Made by a program: the position numbers and the translations under genes. A stretch of DNA of 64,000 bases from the NCBI GenBank assembly GCA_021769525.1, contig JAETSQ010000001.1, positions 91,679-155,678 on the forward strand. The letters run 5' to 3'. The notes beneath the pieces were generated by a model. The model worked only from the letters and a program-made list of their open reading frames with translations. It was not told where the DNA came from and ran no database searches. The stretch comes from Oscillospiraceae bacterium (lineage in GTDB: Bacteria; Bacillota; Clostridia; Oscillospirales; Ruminococcaceae). Shown in pieces: positions 23,334-32,509 of the stretch (its first letter is position 1; each line of letters opens with the position of its first letter).

Positions 23334-24176
23334 ATGTCTATCATTCCGGGAAGAGAGACCCCGCCGGCCCCCAAGGCCAGGAAGCTCAAGGACTTTGGGG
23401 AGGGCTCCGGGACCGTCCGCACCGCTACCATGGTGCTTTCCCTGCTGGGGGGCATCCTCGTCTGGTGGTTCCTTTCCCTGCTGCCGGGGGTGGGGAGCAT
23501 CCTGGCAGGCCCCCAGGACATCATCCGCCGGGCGCTGCCGGAGCTGCTGAACGACGGGGCCACCGGGGAGTTTGAGGCCTACCTCCTCATCAAGCACATC
23601 TACTGGTCCTTCCGCCGGGTGCTGGGGGGCTGGGCCATCGCCTTCCTCTGCGCCATCCCCACCGCCTTCCTCATGGGGTGGTACCGCACCTTCCGCAACA
23701 TCGTAGACCCCTGGATCCAGTTCTTCCGCACCATCCCGCCCATCGCCCTCATCCCCATGGTGATCCTGCTGATGGGCACCGGGGAGAAGGCCAAGATCAC
23801 CGTTATTTTCATCACCTCCTTCCTGGTGATGACGGTGACGGTGTACCAGGGGGTGCGCAACATCGATATGACCCTGGTGAAGGCGGCCTACACCTTTGGG
23901 GCCAGCGACCTTTCCATCTTCGCCCAGGTGGTGATCCCCTACTCCTTCCCCTTCATTCTCACCGCCGCCCGCCTGGGGGTCTCCACCGCCCTGACCACCC
24001 TCATCGCCGCCGAGATGACCGGCACCTTCTACGGCCTGGGCAGCATGATCCAGACCGCCCAGATCTACTTCCGGATGGATAAGGTGCTGCTGGGCATCAT
24101 CTGTATTGGGGCGATAGGCTTTGTGCTGGACCGTCTGCTGCTCCTGGCGGAGAAGCGGTTCACACGCTGGAAGTGA
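23334..24176 (+). CDS. ABC transporter permease, SsuC/TauC type
   Basis: A 280-residue membrane permease. Six helices, with the EAA coupling loop VKAAYTFGASDLSIFAQVVIPYSFPFIL. The FRTIPPIALIPMVILLMGTGEKAKI segment is the standard nitrate/sulfonate/taurine permease pattern. It is followed by the ATPase (18 bp) and, three genes later, by a matching binding protein. The N-terminal 30 residues are hydrophilic and Pro-rich. Confidence 0.92.
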   Translation: MSIIPGRETPPAPKARKLKDFGEGSGTVRTATMVLSLLGGILVWWFLSLLPGVGSILAGPQDIIRRALPELLNDGATGEFEAYLLIKHIYWSFRRVLGGWAIAFLCAIPTAFLMGWYRTFRNIVDPWIQFFRTIPPIALIPMVILLMGTGEKAKITVIFITSFLVMTVTVYQGVRNIDMTLVKAAYTFGASDLSIFAQVVIPYSFPFILTAARLGVSTALTTLIAAEMTGTFYGLGSMIQTAQIYFRMDKVLLGIICIGAIGFVLDRLLLLAEKRFTRWK

Positions 24177-24194
24177 GTGAGAGGAGGCAGTCTG

Positions 24195-25055
24195 ATGAGC
24201 GAAGCAAGAACGCCAAAGATCGTGATGGAGGGGGTCCGCAAGGTGTTCCGGGGACACGATGGCCGGGAGACCATCGCTCTGAACGGTGTGGACCTGACCA
24301 TCTATGAAAACGAGTTCGTCTGTGTGGTGGGGCCCTCCGGCTGCGGCAAGACCACCCTGCTGAATATCATCGCCGGACTGGAAAACGCCACCGACGGCCA
24401 GATCACCCTGAACGGGGAGAAGATCATCGGGCCGGGCAACGACCGGGGTGTCATCTTCCAGCAGTACGCCCTCTTCCCCTGGCGGACGGTGCGGGGGAAC
24501 ATCGAGTTCGGCCTCCAGTACCTGCGCAAACGGGAGGACCGGGTGGAAAAGGACCCCAAGACGGGGGAAGAGCGTGTGCGGACCGTCTACCGCCGCTACA
24601 CAAAGGAAGAAAAGCACGCCCTTTCGGACAAATACATGAAGATGGTGGACCTCACCGACTTCGCCGGCTCCTACCCCAAGGAGCTTTCCGGCGGGATGAA
24701 GCAGCGGGTGGCCATCGCCAGGGGGTACGCCATCTCCCCCCAGGTGCTGCTGATGGACGAGCCCTTCGGGGCGCTGGACGCCCAGACGCGGGCCCAGCTC
24801 CAGGAGGACCTGCTGCGCACCTGGGAGCAGGAAAAACGCACCTGCTTCTTCATTACCCACGATGTGGAGGAGGCGGTGCTGCTGGCGAGCCGGGTGGTCA
24901 TCATGAGCGCCCGCCCCGGCCGGGTGAAGGAGATCGTCCCCATCGACCTGCCCTATCCCCGCAACCAGGCCACCAAGCTCCTGCCGGAGTTCAACGCCTA
25001 CAAGAACCGCATCTGGGAAAACGTCTACCAGGAGTACCTGGAGGTGAAGAAGTAA
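24195..25055 (+). CDS. ABC transporter ATPase, SsuB/TauB type
   Basis: A 286-residue ATPase. Walker A GPSGCGKTT, Q-loop FQQYALFPWRTV, signature LSGGMKQRVAIARGYA, Walker B LLMDEPFGALD, switch ITHDVEEAVLLA. A roughly 25-residue charged insert (KREDRVEKDPKTGEERVRTV) between Q-loop and signature is longer than usual for TauB. Start chosen after GAGGAGG. It energises the adjacent permease. Confidence 0.93.
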   Translation: MSEARTPKIVMEGVRKVFRGHDGRETIALNGVDLTIYENEFVCVVGPSGCGKTTLLNIIAGLENATDGQITLNGEKIIGPGNDRGVIFQQYALFPWRTVRGNIEFGLQYLRKREDRVEKDPKTGEERVRTVYRRYTKEEKHALSDKYMKMVDLTDFAGSYPKELSGGMKQRVAIARGYAISPQVLLMDEPFGALDAQTRAQLQEDLLRTWEQEKRTCFFITHDVEEAVLLASRVVIMSARPGRVKEIVPIDLPYPRNQATKLLPEFNAYKNRIWENVYQEYLEVKK

Positions 25056-25067
25056 GGGGGAGATCAA

Positions 25068-26117
25068 ATGATAAAGATCGGCATTGTAGGGACGGGGGCC
25101 ACCATGTCCATCGCCCACTTCCACGCCGAGGGGTACAAGAAGGACCCCCGGTGCTGTGTGGCCGCCGTCTACGACATCAACCGGGAGGCGGCGGAAAAAT
25201 GGGCGGCGGACCACGGGCTTTCCGCCCGCATCTGCGGCAGCTACCGGGAGCTATTGGAGTGCTGTGACGCGGTGGACCTCTGCACGCCCAACTTCCTCCA
25301 CGCCGGCCAGGGGCTGGGGGCCATCCGGGCCGGAAAGCACCTCTTGGTGGAAAAGCCTATGGCCATCACCGGGGAAGAGTGTGAGACCCTGGCCGCCGCG
25401 GCTGGGAAAAGCTCCGCCTGCGCCATGGTGGGGATGGTGTACCGCTACGCGGGCCCCGTGCTGCTGGCCCGGCGGATGGTCCGGGAGGAGATCGGGCCGG
25501 TGTACACCTTCACCGCCTGGACCGGGGGCAAGCGGCTGGCGGACCCGGCGGTCCCCCTGGAATGGAGGATGATCCGGGAGCGCTCCGGCAGCGGGGCGCT
25601 GGGGGACTTCGGCAGCCACCTGCTGGACCTGGCCGACTATGTGGCCGGGCAGCGGTACGACCGGGTGACCTGCCGCCTGGGGACCTTCATCCCGGAGCGG
25701 ACAGGCCCCCAGGGCACCCCCCAGCCGGTGGAAAACGATGACGCCGCTGTCTTCTCCGCCTCCGGGCCGGGAGGACTGGGGAGCTTCACCGTCAGCCGGG
25801 TGGGGCTGGACGACATCATGATGCTGCTGGCCGGGGAGGGGGGGATGCTCCAGGTGAGCCTACGGGTCCCGGAGCAGGTGACCTACTGGGAGAAAAAGCG
25901 GGACGGCGGCTACACCGGGGTGGTAAAGTCCCTGGAGCTCCCGCCCCAGAAGCACTTTGACGACTGGTTCGTGGCGGAGACCGCCGCCTTCCTGGACGGC
26001 ATCCAGGGGAGGCGCGAGGGTATGCCGGATCTGGCCCAGGGGCTGTACATCCAGCGGGTGCTGGACGCCGCCCAGGCCGCCCACGAGACAGGGAACACAC
26101 AGGAGGTAGCGCTATGA
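25068..26117 (+). CDS. Gfo/Idh/MocA family oxidoreductase
   Basis: A 349-residue NAD(P)-dependent dehydrogenase. The Rossmann motif is IGIVGTGATMSIAHF at the N-terminus. The catalytic-Lys motif is LLVEKPMAIT (residues about 93-102). C-terminal dimer beta sheet includes GSGALGDFGSHLLDLADYV, with the substrate His/Asp. Enzymes of this family oxidise or reduce sugars, inositols and related compounds. The next gene overlaps by four bases and encodes a TIM-barrel epimerase, a frequent partner in catabolism of unusual sugars or inositol. Confidence 0.92.
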   Translation: MIKIGIVGTGATMSIAHFHAEGYKKDPRCCVAAVYDINREAAEKWAADHGLSARICGSYRELLECCDAVDLCTPNFLHAGQGLGAIRAGKHLLVEKPMAITGEECETLAAAAGKSSACAMVGMVYRYAGPVLLARRMVREEIGPVYTFTAWTGGKRLADPAVPLEWRMIRERSGSGALGDFGSHLLDLADYVAGQRYDRVTCRLGTFIPERTGPQGTPQPVENDDAAVFSASGPGGLGSFTVSRVGLDDIMMLLAGEGGMLQVSLRVPEQVTYWEKKRDGGYTGVVKSLELPPQKHFDDWFVAETAAFLDGIQGRREGMPDLAQGLYIQRVLDAAQAAHETGNTQEVAL

Positions 26118-26992
26118 GGACCGGCTTCCACACCAACGCCTTTGTCTGGGCGGGGGTCAGCGGCCTTCCGGAGATCGCCCGGTTCGCCCTGGAGCAGGGG
26201 TACACCTGCCTGGAGGTGGGGCCCGGCATCCCTCTGGACCGGGAGACCTTTGCCGAAGTCCAGAAGGAGCTGCCCGTCTCCGCCTTCATCTACTGCCGCA
26301 ACTTCATCGATGATGACCGGCCGGCCGCCCGCTCCCACCGGGAGGAGCTGTGGCGGCGGATGGACTTCGCGGCGGAGCTGGGGGTGAAAAAGATCATCTG
26401 CTCCACCGGCATCAGCCGCGCCCTCTCCATCCCGGAGGACGGCGGCTGCGACCCCCTGAAGAGCCTGGGGCCGGTGCTGGACTTCCTGGGGGCGGCGGTG
26501 GAGCGGGCCAAGGGACTGGGCCTCACCCTCTGCCTGGAAAACTGCCCCATGTACCGCAACATCGCCACCTCCCCCTATATGTGGGAGGAGCTGTTCCGCC
26601 AGCTCCCGGACCCGGCCCTGGGCATCTGCTACGACGCCAGCCACTTTGTCTGGCAGTTCATCGATGTCTACGAGCCCCTGGAGCGCTTCGCAGGCCGCAT
26701 CCACCACATCCACCTGAAGGACACCGTCCTGCTGCGGGACAAGCTCCGGGAGGTGGGGATCCTCCACAACACCGCCAAGGAGCGGGGGTTTGAGAAAAAT
26801 CAGTGGTGGCGGCACAGCGTCATCGGGGAAGGGGAGATCGACTGGAAGCGGTTCCTCTCCCTGGTGAAGGCCCTCCCCAGCCCTCTGCTGGACCTGAGCT
26901 TTGAGATGGAGGACTGTCAATACGAATGCGACCCCGCCCGCGTGCGGGAGGGGCTCTCCCTCCAGCTGCGGCGGCTGGAAGAACTTCTGTGA
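26114..26992 (+). CDS. Xylose-isomerase-like TIM-barrel sugar isomerase/epimerase
   Basis: A 292-residue AP endonuclease 2-type TIM barrel. Metal ligands are suggested by LCLENCPM (Glu), CYDASHFVWQ (Asp, His), HHIHLKDTV (His) and SFEMED (Glu). This arrangement is shared by IolE, tagatose epimerases and related sugar enzymes. Co-translated with the Gfo/Idh/MocA gene. The pair likely converts an imported polyol or sugar acid, but the exact substrate is unknown. Confidence 0.88.
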   Translation: MRTGFHTNAFVWAGVSGLPEIARFALEQGYTCLEVGPGIPLDRETFAEVQKELPVSAFIYCRNFIDDDRPAARSHREELWRRMDFAAELGVKKIICSTGISRALSIPEDGGCDPLKSLGPVLDFLGAAVERAKGLGLTLCLENCPMYRNIATSPYMWEELFRQLPDPALGICYDASHFVWQFIDVYEPLERFAGRIHHIHLKDTVLLRDKLREVGILHNTAKERGFEKNQWWRHSVIGEGEIDWKRFLSLVKALPSPLLDLSFEMEDCQYECDPARVREGLSLQLRRLEELL

Positions 26993-27058
26993 TCCATGGT
27001 CCCCAAGGCCGGACGGCCTTTGCCATAACCCAATAAAGAAAGAAAGGAAAGAATCGCC

Positions 27059-28120
27059 ATGAAAAAGACCCTAGCCATCCTTCTCACCCTGGCGCTGCTG
27101 CTGGGGAGCCTGGCCGGATGCCAGTCCGGGCAGCAGCCGAATAGTTCCCAGTCTCCCTCCGCCCCCGCGCCGGAAAGCCCCTCCGCTCCGGAGGCCGATC
27201 CCGGCCCGGAGGAAGCCACCATCAACGTCATCTACCATCCCACCATCGGCGGCTCCACCGCCATCGCCACCGCGGTGACCCAGGGCTTCTTTGAGGAGCA
27301 GAACCTGAAGGTGAACCTCCAGATGTACACCTCCGGCCCGCCGGAGGTAGCGGCCATGGTGGCCGGACAGGCGGAATTCGGCTTCATCGGCAGCGGCGCC
27401 GCTTGGCTGGCCTTCAGCGGGCAGGTGGACATCATCGCCCTGGATAACATCGCCCTTACCGAGCAGATCATCGCCCGGTCCGACGCGGGCATCACCACCC
27501 CGGCGGACCTGAAGGGCAAGACCATCGCCGTCCAGGAAGGCGCCGCGGGGTACACCCTGCTGCTGGTGGCCCTCCGGGAGAACGGCCTTACCATCAACGA
27601 CGTCAAGGTCCTGAACATCGCCAACGATAACATCCCCTCCACCTACAACGACAGCAGCATCGATGCCTGGGCCGTCTGGAAGCCCGCCGCCAACAGCCTG
27701 GCGGAGGCCCTGGGGGACAAGGGCTTTGTGCTGGCGGATAACCAGACCTACCCGGAGTTTGCCTTCCCCAGCACCTGGATCGCCAACAAGGACTACATCA
27801 AGGAGCACCCGGATGTGGCTCAGCGGTTCGTCACCGCCCTCACCAAGGCCCAGCTCTACCGGGCCGAGAATCCCTCCCAGGCCTGCGCCTATGCCTCCAC
27901 CTACGCCCAGCAGGCCACCAACGAGCTCACCGCCCAGCTGCCGGATGTGATCTTCCCCACCGGGGCCGAGTTCAAGGACTACTACAACACCGATTCCTTT
28001 GCCAATATGCTTGGGAACCTCCGGGCCACCCAGGCGGATAAGGTGGAAGGGGAGCTTGCCATCTCCGACATCTACAACGACACCTTCGCGAAGGCTGCCA
28101 TCGGGGAGCTGGTGGGCTGA
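27059..28120 (+). CDS. NitT/TauT-type ABC transporter substrate-binding lipoprotein
   Basis: A 353-residue lipoprotein with signal peptide ending LLGSLAGCQS (Cys21 acylated), then a Ser/Pro linker. The mature domain (INVIYHPTIGGSTAIATAV, AGQAEFGFIGSGAAWLAF, DLKGKTIAVQEGAAGYTLLL) follows the NMT1/SsuA pattern. It is the third component of the transporter encoded four genes upstream. NMT1-type proteins bind sulfonates, nitrate, pyrimidine precursors and similar anionic or polar molecules rather than plain sugars, which makes the sugar-enzyme context notable. Confidence 0.9.
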   Translation: MKKTLAILLTLALLLGSLAGCQSGQQPNSSQSPSAPAPESPSAPEADPGPEEATINVIYHPTIGGSTAIATAVTQGFFEEQNLKVNLQMYTSGPPEVAAMVAGQAEFGFIGSGAAWLAFSGQVDIIALDNIALTEQIIARSDAGITTPADLKGKTIAVQEGAAGYTLLLVALRENGLTINDVKVLNIANDNIPSTYNDSSIDAWAVWKPAANSLAEALGDKGFVLADNQTYPEFAFPSTWIANKDYIKEHPDVAQRFVTALTKAQLYRAENPSQACAYASTYAQQATNELTAQLPDVIFPTGAEFKDYYNTDSFANMLGNLRATQADKVEGELAISDIYNDTFAKAAIGELVG

Positions 28121-28151
28121 GAGCCCTCCCCCCGGATGCTAGGACAAAGCA

Positions 28152-28180
28152 AACATCCCCCGGTTTTACCGGGGGATGTT
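28152..28180. terminator. Terminator ending the transporter operon
   Basis: AACATCCCCCGG and CCGGGGGATGTT arms with a short TTTTA loop, followed by GTTTT on the plus strand; A-rich and T-run partners exist on the minus strand as well. Confidence 0.88.
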
Positions 28181-28231
28181 GTTTTAAGTGCGTATCCAAA
28201 TCGCGCAGATTTTGAACCGCCTCCCCGGCCA

Positions 28232-28774
28232 CTACTCCTTTACAAAGAGGGGGATGGTGCCCAGGTAGATGATGTCCTCCCGCTTGGCGGCATCCCCCTC
28301 CGCCAGGATGGCGGCGCGGGCGGCCACGGTGCCTCCGGCCAGCTCCACCAGGTGCTCCACGGCGGCCAGAGAGCTGCCGGTGGAGATCACATCGTCCACG
28401 ATGGCCATGCGGGAGCCCTTGATGAGCTTGATGTCGTCCTCATCCAGGCAGAGGATCTGCTCCTTGCTGGTGGTGATGGAATTTACCTTGGTGACGATGG
28501 GGTTCTTCATGTAGCCCTTCACCGACTTGCGGGCGATGAGATACCGGGGCATCTTCATCACCTTGGCCATCTCGTAGATGAGGGGGATGCTCTTTGCCTC
28601 GGCGGTGATGAGGTAATCCACCGGAGGGAGTTTGGCCGCCAGCTCGCGGGCGCAGGGCTCCACCACGTCGGTGTCGCCGAAGATCACAAAGGAGGCGATG
28701 GAGAGGGTGTCGCTGATGGGCACCACCGGCAGGCTCCGCTTCACGCCGGCTACGGTAATGTCATAATGTTCCAT
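28232..28774 (-). CDS. Adenine phosphoribosyltransferase-like protein
   Basis: A 180-residue type I phosphoribosyltransferase. The PRPP motif is SRMAIVDDVISTGSSLAAVE, with the two Asp and the TGSS loop intact. The flexible-loop region SVKGYMKNPIVTKVNSITT and PVDYLITAEAKSIPLIYEMAK agree with Apt-like proteins. Housekeeping Apt has a slightly different N-terminal recognition hood, so the base (adenine, xanthine or other) is uncertain. It is monocistronic, with a likely TTGTGT/TATCAT promoter about 60-90 bp upstream. Confidence 0.85.
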   Translation of the reverse strand: MEHYDITVAGVKRSLPVVPISDTLSIASFVIFGDTDVVEPCARELAAKLPPVDYLITAEAKSIPLIYEMAKVMKMPRYLIARKSVKGYMKNPIVTKVNSITTSKEQILCLDEDDIKLIKGSRMAIVDDVISTGSSLAAVEHLVELAGGTVAARAAILAEGDAAKREDIIYLGTIPLFVKE

Positions 28775-28888
28775 GGTGTATTCTCCCTTTCAGCAAATCT
28801 TTATAGACGGGGCAGAGCCCCCTTTTCCTTATGATACAACAAAAACCTGGGGGACACAAGCGGTTTTGCGGGATTTTTCCGCAAATTC

Positions 28889-28940
28889 AGAGCCTGTTTA
28901 GGACTTCAGGCAGTGCGCCGGGAGATGCGAAACAGGCTCT
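28889..28940. repeat. Interspersed hairpin repeat, family A, copy 1
   Basis: A 52-bp element AGAGCCTGTTT...AAACAGGCTCT with the internal constant part CAGGCAGTGCGCCGGGAGAT. A second copy in the same orientation lies at 49147. The stop codon of the next minus-strand gene abuts it, so this copy may also act as a transcription terminator. Confidence 0.65.
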
Positions 28941-29824
28941 TAGCCGTCCTGCTCCGGGGGGTCCATCCTCCGGCAGGCCCTGGCCAGGCCGATGATCTGT
29001 TCCAGCTCCGGCAGGGGGTCCCGCTCCAGGTCCGCCTGGGTGAGGGGCCGCTTCAGACCGGGGTCCCCGCAGGTGACATACCGGCGGTGGAGCATGAAGA
29101 AGAGGGTGTCCCCTTCGATGCCCAGGGCGAAGGGGGTGGGAACGGTCCGGGCCAGCTCATCGATGCGGGCCAGCACCGCCTCCGGGAGGGAGAAGGCGGC
29201 GCCCTCCCCGGCGTAGCTGCAAAAAAGCCCGTCCAGGGGCTCCCGCTCCCAACCGATGGGGTGGAAGGAGTGCTTTTGGAACCAGTCCCGCTGGAGCTCC
29301 GGGTCCACCAGCGTCCGGGCCACCATCCGCAGGCTCCGGCCGGAGGAATGGTCCAGCTTTACCCGCACCCAGCAGCCGGTGAGGAACTGGGGCTTGGAAC
29401 GCTCCTCCCCGGCTTCCAGCTGGAAGCTGACGTCGGAAAGCTCCAGCTCCATCCGGTCCTTTTCCCCGGTGATGCGGTGGAAGGTCATGCAGCTGTTCCC
29501 AGGCTTTACCGGCAGCAGCCGGTCCGCCAGGATCACCTCCCGGCTGATGCCGGACCGGCTCCGATAGGCGGCCTTTTCCATATGCTTTGCCATGGCCGCG
29601 GCGGCGTTCTTCTCCCGGAAGACGGCAGCGTAGGACTTGATGTCCGGCCGGGCTAAGAAAAAGTAGTAGACCAGCTCCAGCGCCAATATCACCAGGGCGG
29701 TGCCCATGCGGCGGGTGAGGAGAAAGAGGATAAGGACCAGGTTCATCAGTCCGAAGAGGAGATAGCCCCGCTGGGCGGCGCGGCGCTTTGTCTCCAGCTC
29801 CTTCAGGGTGGCGGCGGTATCCAT
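28940..29824 (-). CDS. Membrane-anchored protein of unknown function (DUF3137-like)
   Basis: A 294-residue protein with two adjacent N-terminal membrane helices (about 18-60), separated by a short RRMG loop. A long cytoplasmic part follows, including RSRSGISREVILADRLLPVKPG, DRMELELSDVSFQLEAG and GLFCSYAGEGAAFSLPEAV. The combination of paired helices and a beta-sandwich-like soluble domain recalls DUF3137 proteins, but I do not find a decisive motif, so the family name is tentative. The following gene starts 40 bp upstream and encodes another small membrane protein, possibly the same unit. Confidence 0.6.
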   Translation of the reverse strand: MDTAATLKELETKRRAAQRGYLLFGLMNLVLILFLLTRRMGTALVILALELVYYFFLARPDIKSYAAVFREKNAAAAMAKHMEKAAYRSRSGISREVILADRLLPVKPGNSCMTFHRITGEKDRMELELSDVSFQLEAGEERSKPQFLTGCWVRVKLDHSSGRSLRMVARTLVDPELQRDWFQKHSFHPIGWEREPLDGLFCSYAGEGAAFSLPEAVLARIDELARTVPTPFALGIEGDTLFFMLHRRYVTCGDPGLKRPLTQADLERDPLPELEQIIGLARACRRMDPPEQDG

Positions 29825-29864
29825 GGCGGCAGCTCCTTATAAATAAGATCGGGGGAGTGGGGAG

Positions 29865-30263
29865 TCAGAAATTCACTCCGCCGGTGAGGTCCAGAAAGCG
29901 CAGCAACCGGTAGTTCCATTCCATCCAGAAGTAGAGGGCGTTTATCCCCCCCAGCGCCAAAGTGACGGCGAGGTCCGTCCAGTCCTTCCGGCGGATGGCC
30001 CAGACGGCCAGGCCGATGAGGATCAGAAGCCCCAGCACCCCGGTGCCGTTAAAGGGGGAGAGGTTGGGGAGGGGATTCGATACATAGAGGTTGTAGGTGT
30101 GGAAGAGACGCCCCAGCATCATCCCGGCGCCGCCCCCCCGCAGCAGCCAGGCCAGCAGGAAGAGGAGCCCCGGCAGCACCAGGGTGATGTACAGCTGGTA
30201 CTGCCAGCTCTTTTTGATCTCCAGGCGGTTCGCTTTTTCCCACAGCCGGTCCAATTTGCTCAT
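29865..30263 (-). CDS. Small membrane protein of unknown function
   Basis: A 132-residue protein with three to four hydrophobic stretches (YITLVLPGLLFLLAWLL; VLGLLILIGLAVWAI; LAVTLALGGINALYFW). The basic N-terminus MSKLDRLWEKANRLEIKKSW predicts a cytoplasmic start. Chosen ATG follows AGATGGGAG by about seven bases; a slightly earlier ATG has no site. It precedes the DUF3137-like gene in a probable two-gene unit. Confidence 0.7.
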   Translation of the reverse strand: MSKLDRLWEKANRLEIKKSWQYQLYITLVLPGLLFLLAWLLRGGGAGMMLGRLFHTYNLYVSNPLPNLSPFNGTGVLGLLILIGLAVWAIRRKDWTDLAVTLALGGINALYFWMEWNYRLLRFLDLTGGVNF

Positions 30264-30319
30264 GGCAAAGGCTCCCATCTTCTGTTATTTTGCGCCTTGA
30301 ATATACAAAAGGTATAGAT

Positions 30320-31441
30320 CTATCCCTGGATAGCGGAGGTGGCGCCGCCCCGGTCCCGCATGATGGGGAGCATATTCCCGGTGTACTCCACCGTCCCGTC
30401 GGGGAAGACCCAGAGGGCCATCACCCCCAGCTCCTCCGCCAGGGCCCGGCCCTCCTCGTAGTCCATCACAAAGAGACAGGTGGAAAGGAAGTCCGCCAGG
30501 CCGGAATCATCGGTGACGATGGTGAGGGCCCGGTAGTGGTTGGCGGGCCAAAGGGTCTTGGGATCGATGATATGGTGGATGTACTGGTCCCCCACCATGT
30601 AGAACTGGCGGTAATCCCCGCTGGTAACGACGCACCGGTTCTTTACAAAGAGGACATCCAGGGATTTGCTCTGGGGATCGCCGGGGTCGGCGAAGGGGTC
30701 CTGGATGCCAATGCCCCAGCTGTTTCGGACACCGTCCAGGGGCGGGTCCCCGGTGACCACGTTGCCCCCGGCGCTGATGGTGAAGGACTTGAAGCCGGCC
30801 TCGTAGATCTCGTCGGCCACCATCTGGGTGGCGTAGCCCTTGGCGACGGCCCCCACATCCAGGGACATCCCCTCCTCCTCCAGGAAAACGGTGCCCGCCT
30901 CCCGGTCGATGATCACCTTATCCAGGTCGGTATGCTGGTTGGCAGCCAGCAGGGCATCCATGGAGGGGCAGGCGTCGGGGGTCCCCTCCGCCAGGGCCAT
31001 GCCGGAGTACCTCTCCCGGTATGCCCGCCACAGCTCCAGAGGGGGGCCCATGGCGATGTTCACCCGTCCGTCCGTCTTTTCGCACCACTTCTTGGCGAAG
31101 GAGAGCATCTCCAAAAGCTCCGGCTCCACCTCCACCGGCGCCACGCCGGCGTTTTTATTGATGGTGCAGATGTTGTTTACCCCAGAGTATTCGTAGAAGC
31201 GGTCGTAGAGCCGGCTGAGGTGGGCGAACCGCTGGTGGATGGTCTCGACATAAGCCTCAAATTCCTCCTGGGTCTCGGTGTAGCCGATGACCTGGATGAT
31301 GGTATCAAAGGTATCGTAAAACTCGGTGGAATACCGGGTATAGCCGGTATCCGGCGGCTCTTTTTTCCCGGCGCATCCCACCAGGAGGCCCAGGCAGAGG
31401 AGGAGGCAGAAACTTTTGCAGAGGAACCGTTTCATCTTCAT
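30320..31441 (-). CDS. apbE: FAD:protein FMN transferase, ApbE lipoprotein
   Basis: A 373-residue extracytoplasmic lipoprotein: signal LLLCLGLLVGCAGKK gives the lipid-anchored Cys. ApbE landmarks are YDTFDTIIQVIGYT, DGRVNIAMGPPLELW, SLDVGAVAKGYATQ, SFTISAGGNVVTG, then VTSGDYRQFYMV and HHIIDPKT. Conserved Asp and Thr in the last two motifs bind Mg2+-FAD. The enzyme attaches FMN covalently to Thr of flavoproteins such as RnfG/D or NqrC. No target gene lies beside it here; the operon neighbours are recR and dnaX, so the co-location is probably incidental. GGAGGATTGCAGCA precedes the start. Confidence 0.93.
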   Translation of the reverse strand: MKMKRFLCKSFCLLLCLGLLVGCAGKKEPPDTGYTRYSTEFYDTFDTIIQVIGYTETQEEFEAYVETIHQRFAHLSRLYDRFYEYSGVNNICTINKNAGVAPVEVEPELLEMLSFAKKWCEKTDGRVNIAMGPPLELWRAYRERYSGMALAEGTPDACPSMDALLAANQHTDLDKVIIDREAGTVFLEEEGMSLDVGAVAKGYATQMVADEIYEAGFKSFTISAGGNVVTGDPPLDGVRNSWGIGIQDPFADPGDPQSKSLDVLFVKNRCVVTSGDYRQFYMVGDQYIHHIIDPKTLWPANHYRALTIVTDDSGLADFLSTCLFVMDYEEGRALAEELGVMALWVFPDGTVEYTGNMLPIMRDRGGATSAIQG

Positions 31442-31454
31442 TGCTGCAATCCTC

Positions 31455-32051
31455 CTACAATTCGCTGCGACCGGCCAGGGCCCGGTAGAGGGTCACCTCA
31501 TCGGCGTACTCCAGGTTGCCCCCCACGGGGATGCCGTAGGCCAGGCGGGTCACCTTCACACCCAGGGGCTTTAGAAGGCGGGCGATGTACATGGCGGTGG
31601 CCTCCCCCTCCACGGTGGGGTTGGTGGCCATGATGACCTCCGTCACATCCCCTTTGGAGACCCGCTCCAGCAGGCTTTTTACGTTGATCTGCTCCGGGCC
31701 CACCCCGTCCATGGGGCTGATGAGCCCGTGGAGGACGTGGTACACCCCGTTGTATTCCTTGGTCCGCTCAAAGGCCAGCACGTCCCGCGGGTCCTCCACC
31801 ACGCAGATGAGGCCGGTCTCCCGGCCCTTGGCGGCGCAGATGGGGCAGAGCTCCCCATCGGTGAGGTTGCCGCAGACGGGGCATTTCTTGATCTTGGTGC
31901 GGGCATCCAGGATGGCCTGGGCGAAGCCCTTGGCCCGTTCCTCCGGCAGGTTCAAGATATGGAAGGCGAAGCGCTGGGCGGTCTTGCGGCCCACCCCTGG
32001 GAGCTTTGCGAATTCCTCAATGAGCTTTACCAGCGGCAGCGCGCCCTCCAT
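31455..32051 (-). CDS. recR: Recombination mediator RecR
   Basis: A 198-residue RecR: N-terminal Hh[22 protein letters not shown], the four-Cys zinc finger CPVCGNL...CPICAAK, then the Toprim domain [17 protein letters not shown] and [17 protein letters not shown]. Length matches the family. RecR with RecF/RecO loads RecA on SSB-coated gaps. It is the third gene in the conserved dnaX-ybaB-recR cluster. Confidence 0.97.
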   Translation of the reverse strand: MEGALPLVKLIEEFAKLPGVGRKTAQRFAFHILNLPEERAKGFAQAILDARTKIKKCPVCGNLTDGELCPICAAKGRETGLICVVEDPRDVLAFERTKEYNGVYHVLHGLISPMDGVGPEQINVKSLLERVSKGDVTEVIMATNPTVEGEATAMYIARLLKPLGVKVTRLAYGIPVGGNLEYADEVTLYRALAGRSEL

Positions 32052-32088
32052 ATCCCATTACCCCTTCCGTCAGAAAAACTTTGCGGTA

Positions 32089-32439
32089 TCACAGCAGCCC
32101 CGGACCGCGCAGGCCCCCGGTGATGGCCCCCATCACCTGCTGGGAGTCCGCCTCCACCGCCCGGATGGCCTCGTTCACCGCCCCGGCGATCATATCCTCC
32201 AGGATCTCCACGTCCTCCGGGTCCACCACTTCGGGCTTCAGGGTGACCTTTACCACTTCCTTTTTGCCGTTCATGGTCACCGCCACCATGCCGCCCCCGG
32301 AGGTGGCCTCGTACTCCTTGGCGTTCAGCTCCTCCTGGGCCTTCTCCATGGCCTCCTGCATCTTCTGGGCCTGGCGGATCATCTGGTTCATGTTGGAGGG
32401 GGCGCCGCCCCCCATCCCCTGGGGAAGTCTTGCTTTCAT
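32089..32439 (-). CDS. ybaB: YbaB/EbfC nucleoid-associated protein
   Basis: A 116-residue dimeric DNA-binding protein. Motifs MNQMIRQAQKMQEAMEKAQ, ATSGGGMVAVTMNGKKEVV and EVVDPEDVEILEDMIAGAVNEA are standard for the family. The N-terminal ten residues are Gly/Pro-rich. Located between dnaX and recR as in most Firmicutes. Confidence 0.96.
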   Translation of the reverse strand: MKARLPQGMGGGAPSNMNQMIRQAQKMQEAMEKAQEELNAKEYEATSGGGMVAVTMNGKKEVVKVTLKPEVVDPEDVEILEDMIAGAVNEAIRAVEADSQQVMGAITGGLRGPGLL

Positions 32440-32509
32440 ACGGTCATTCTCCTTCTGGTTTTCATGATTGCGATTTCAACCGCGCGTCCGCGTGTAAAAA
32501 ACGGTCCTT

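Noticed and set aside
22845..25214. A 789-codon minus-strand frame opposite the permease and ATPase genes
   Set aside because: Antisense to three clear genes; His/Gly/Asp-biased content shows a wrong-frame reading.
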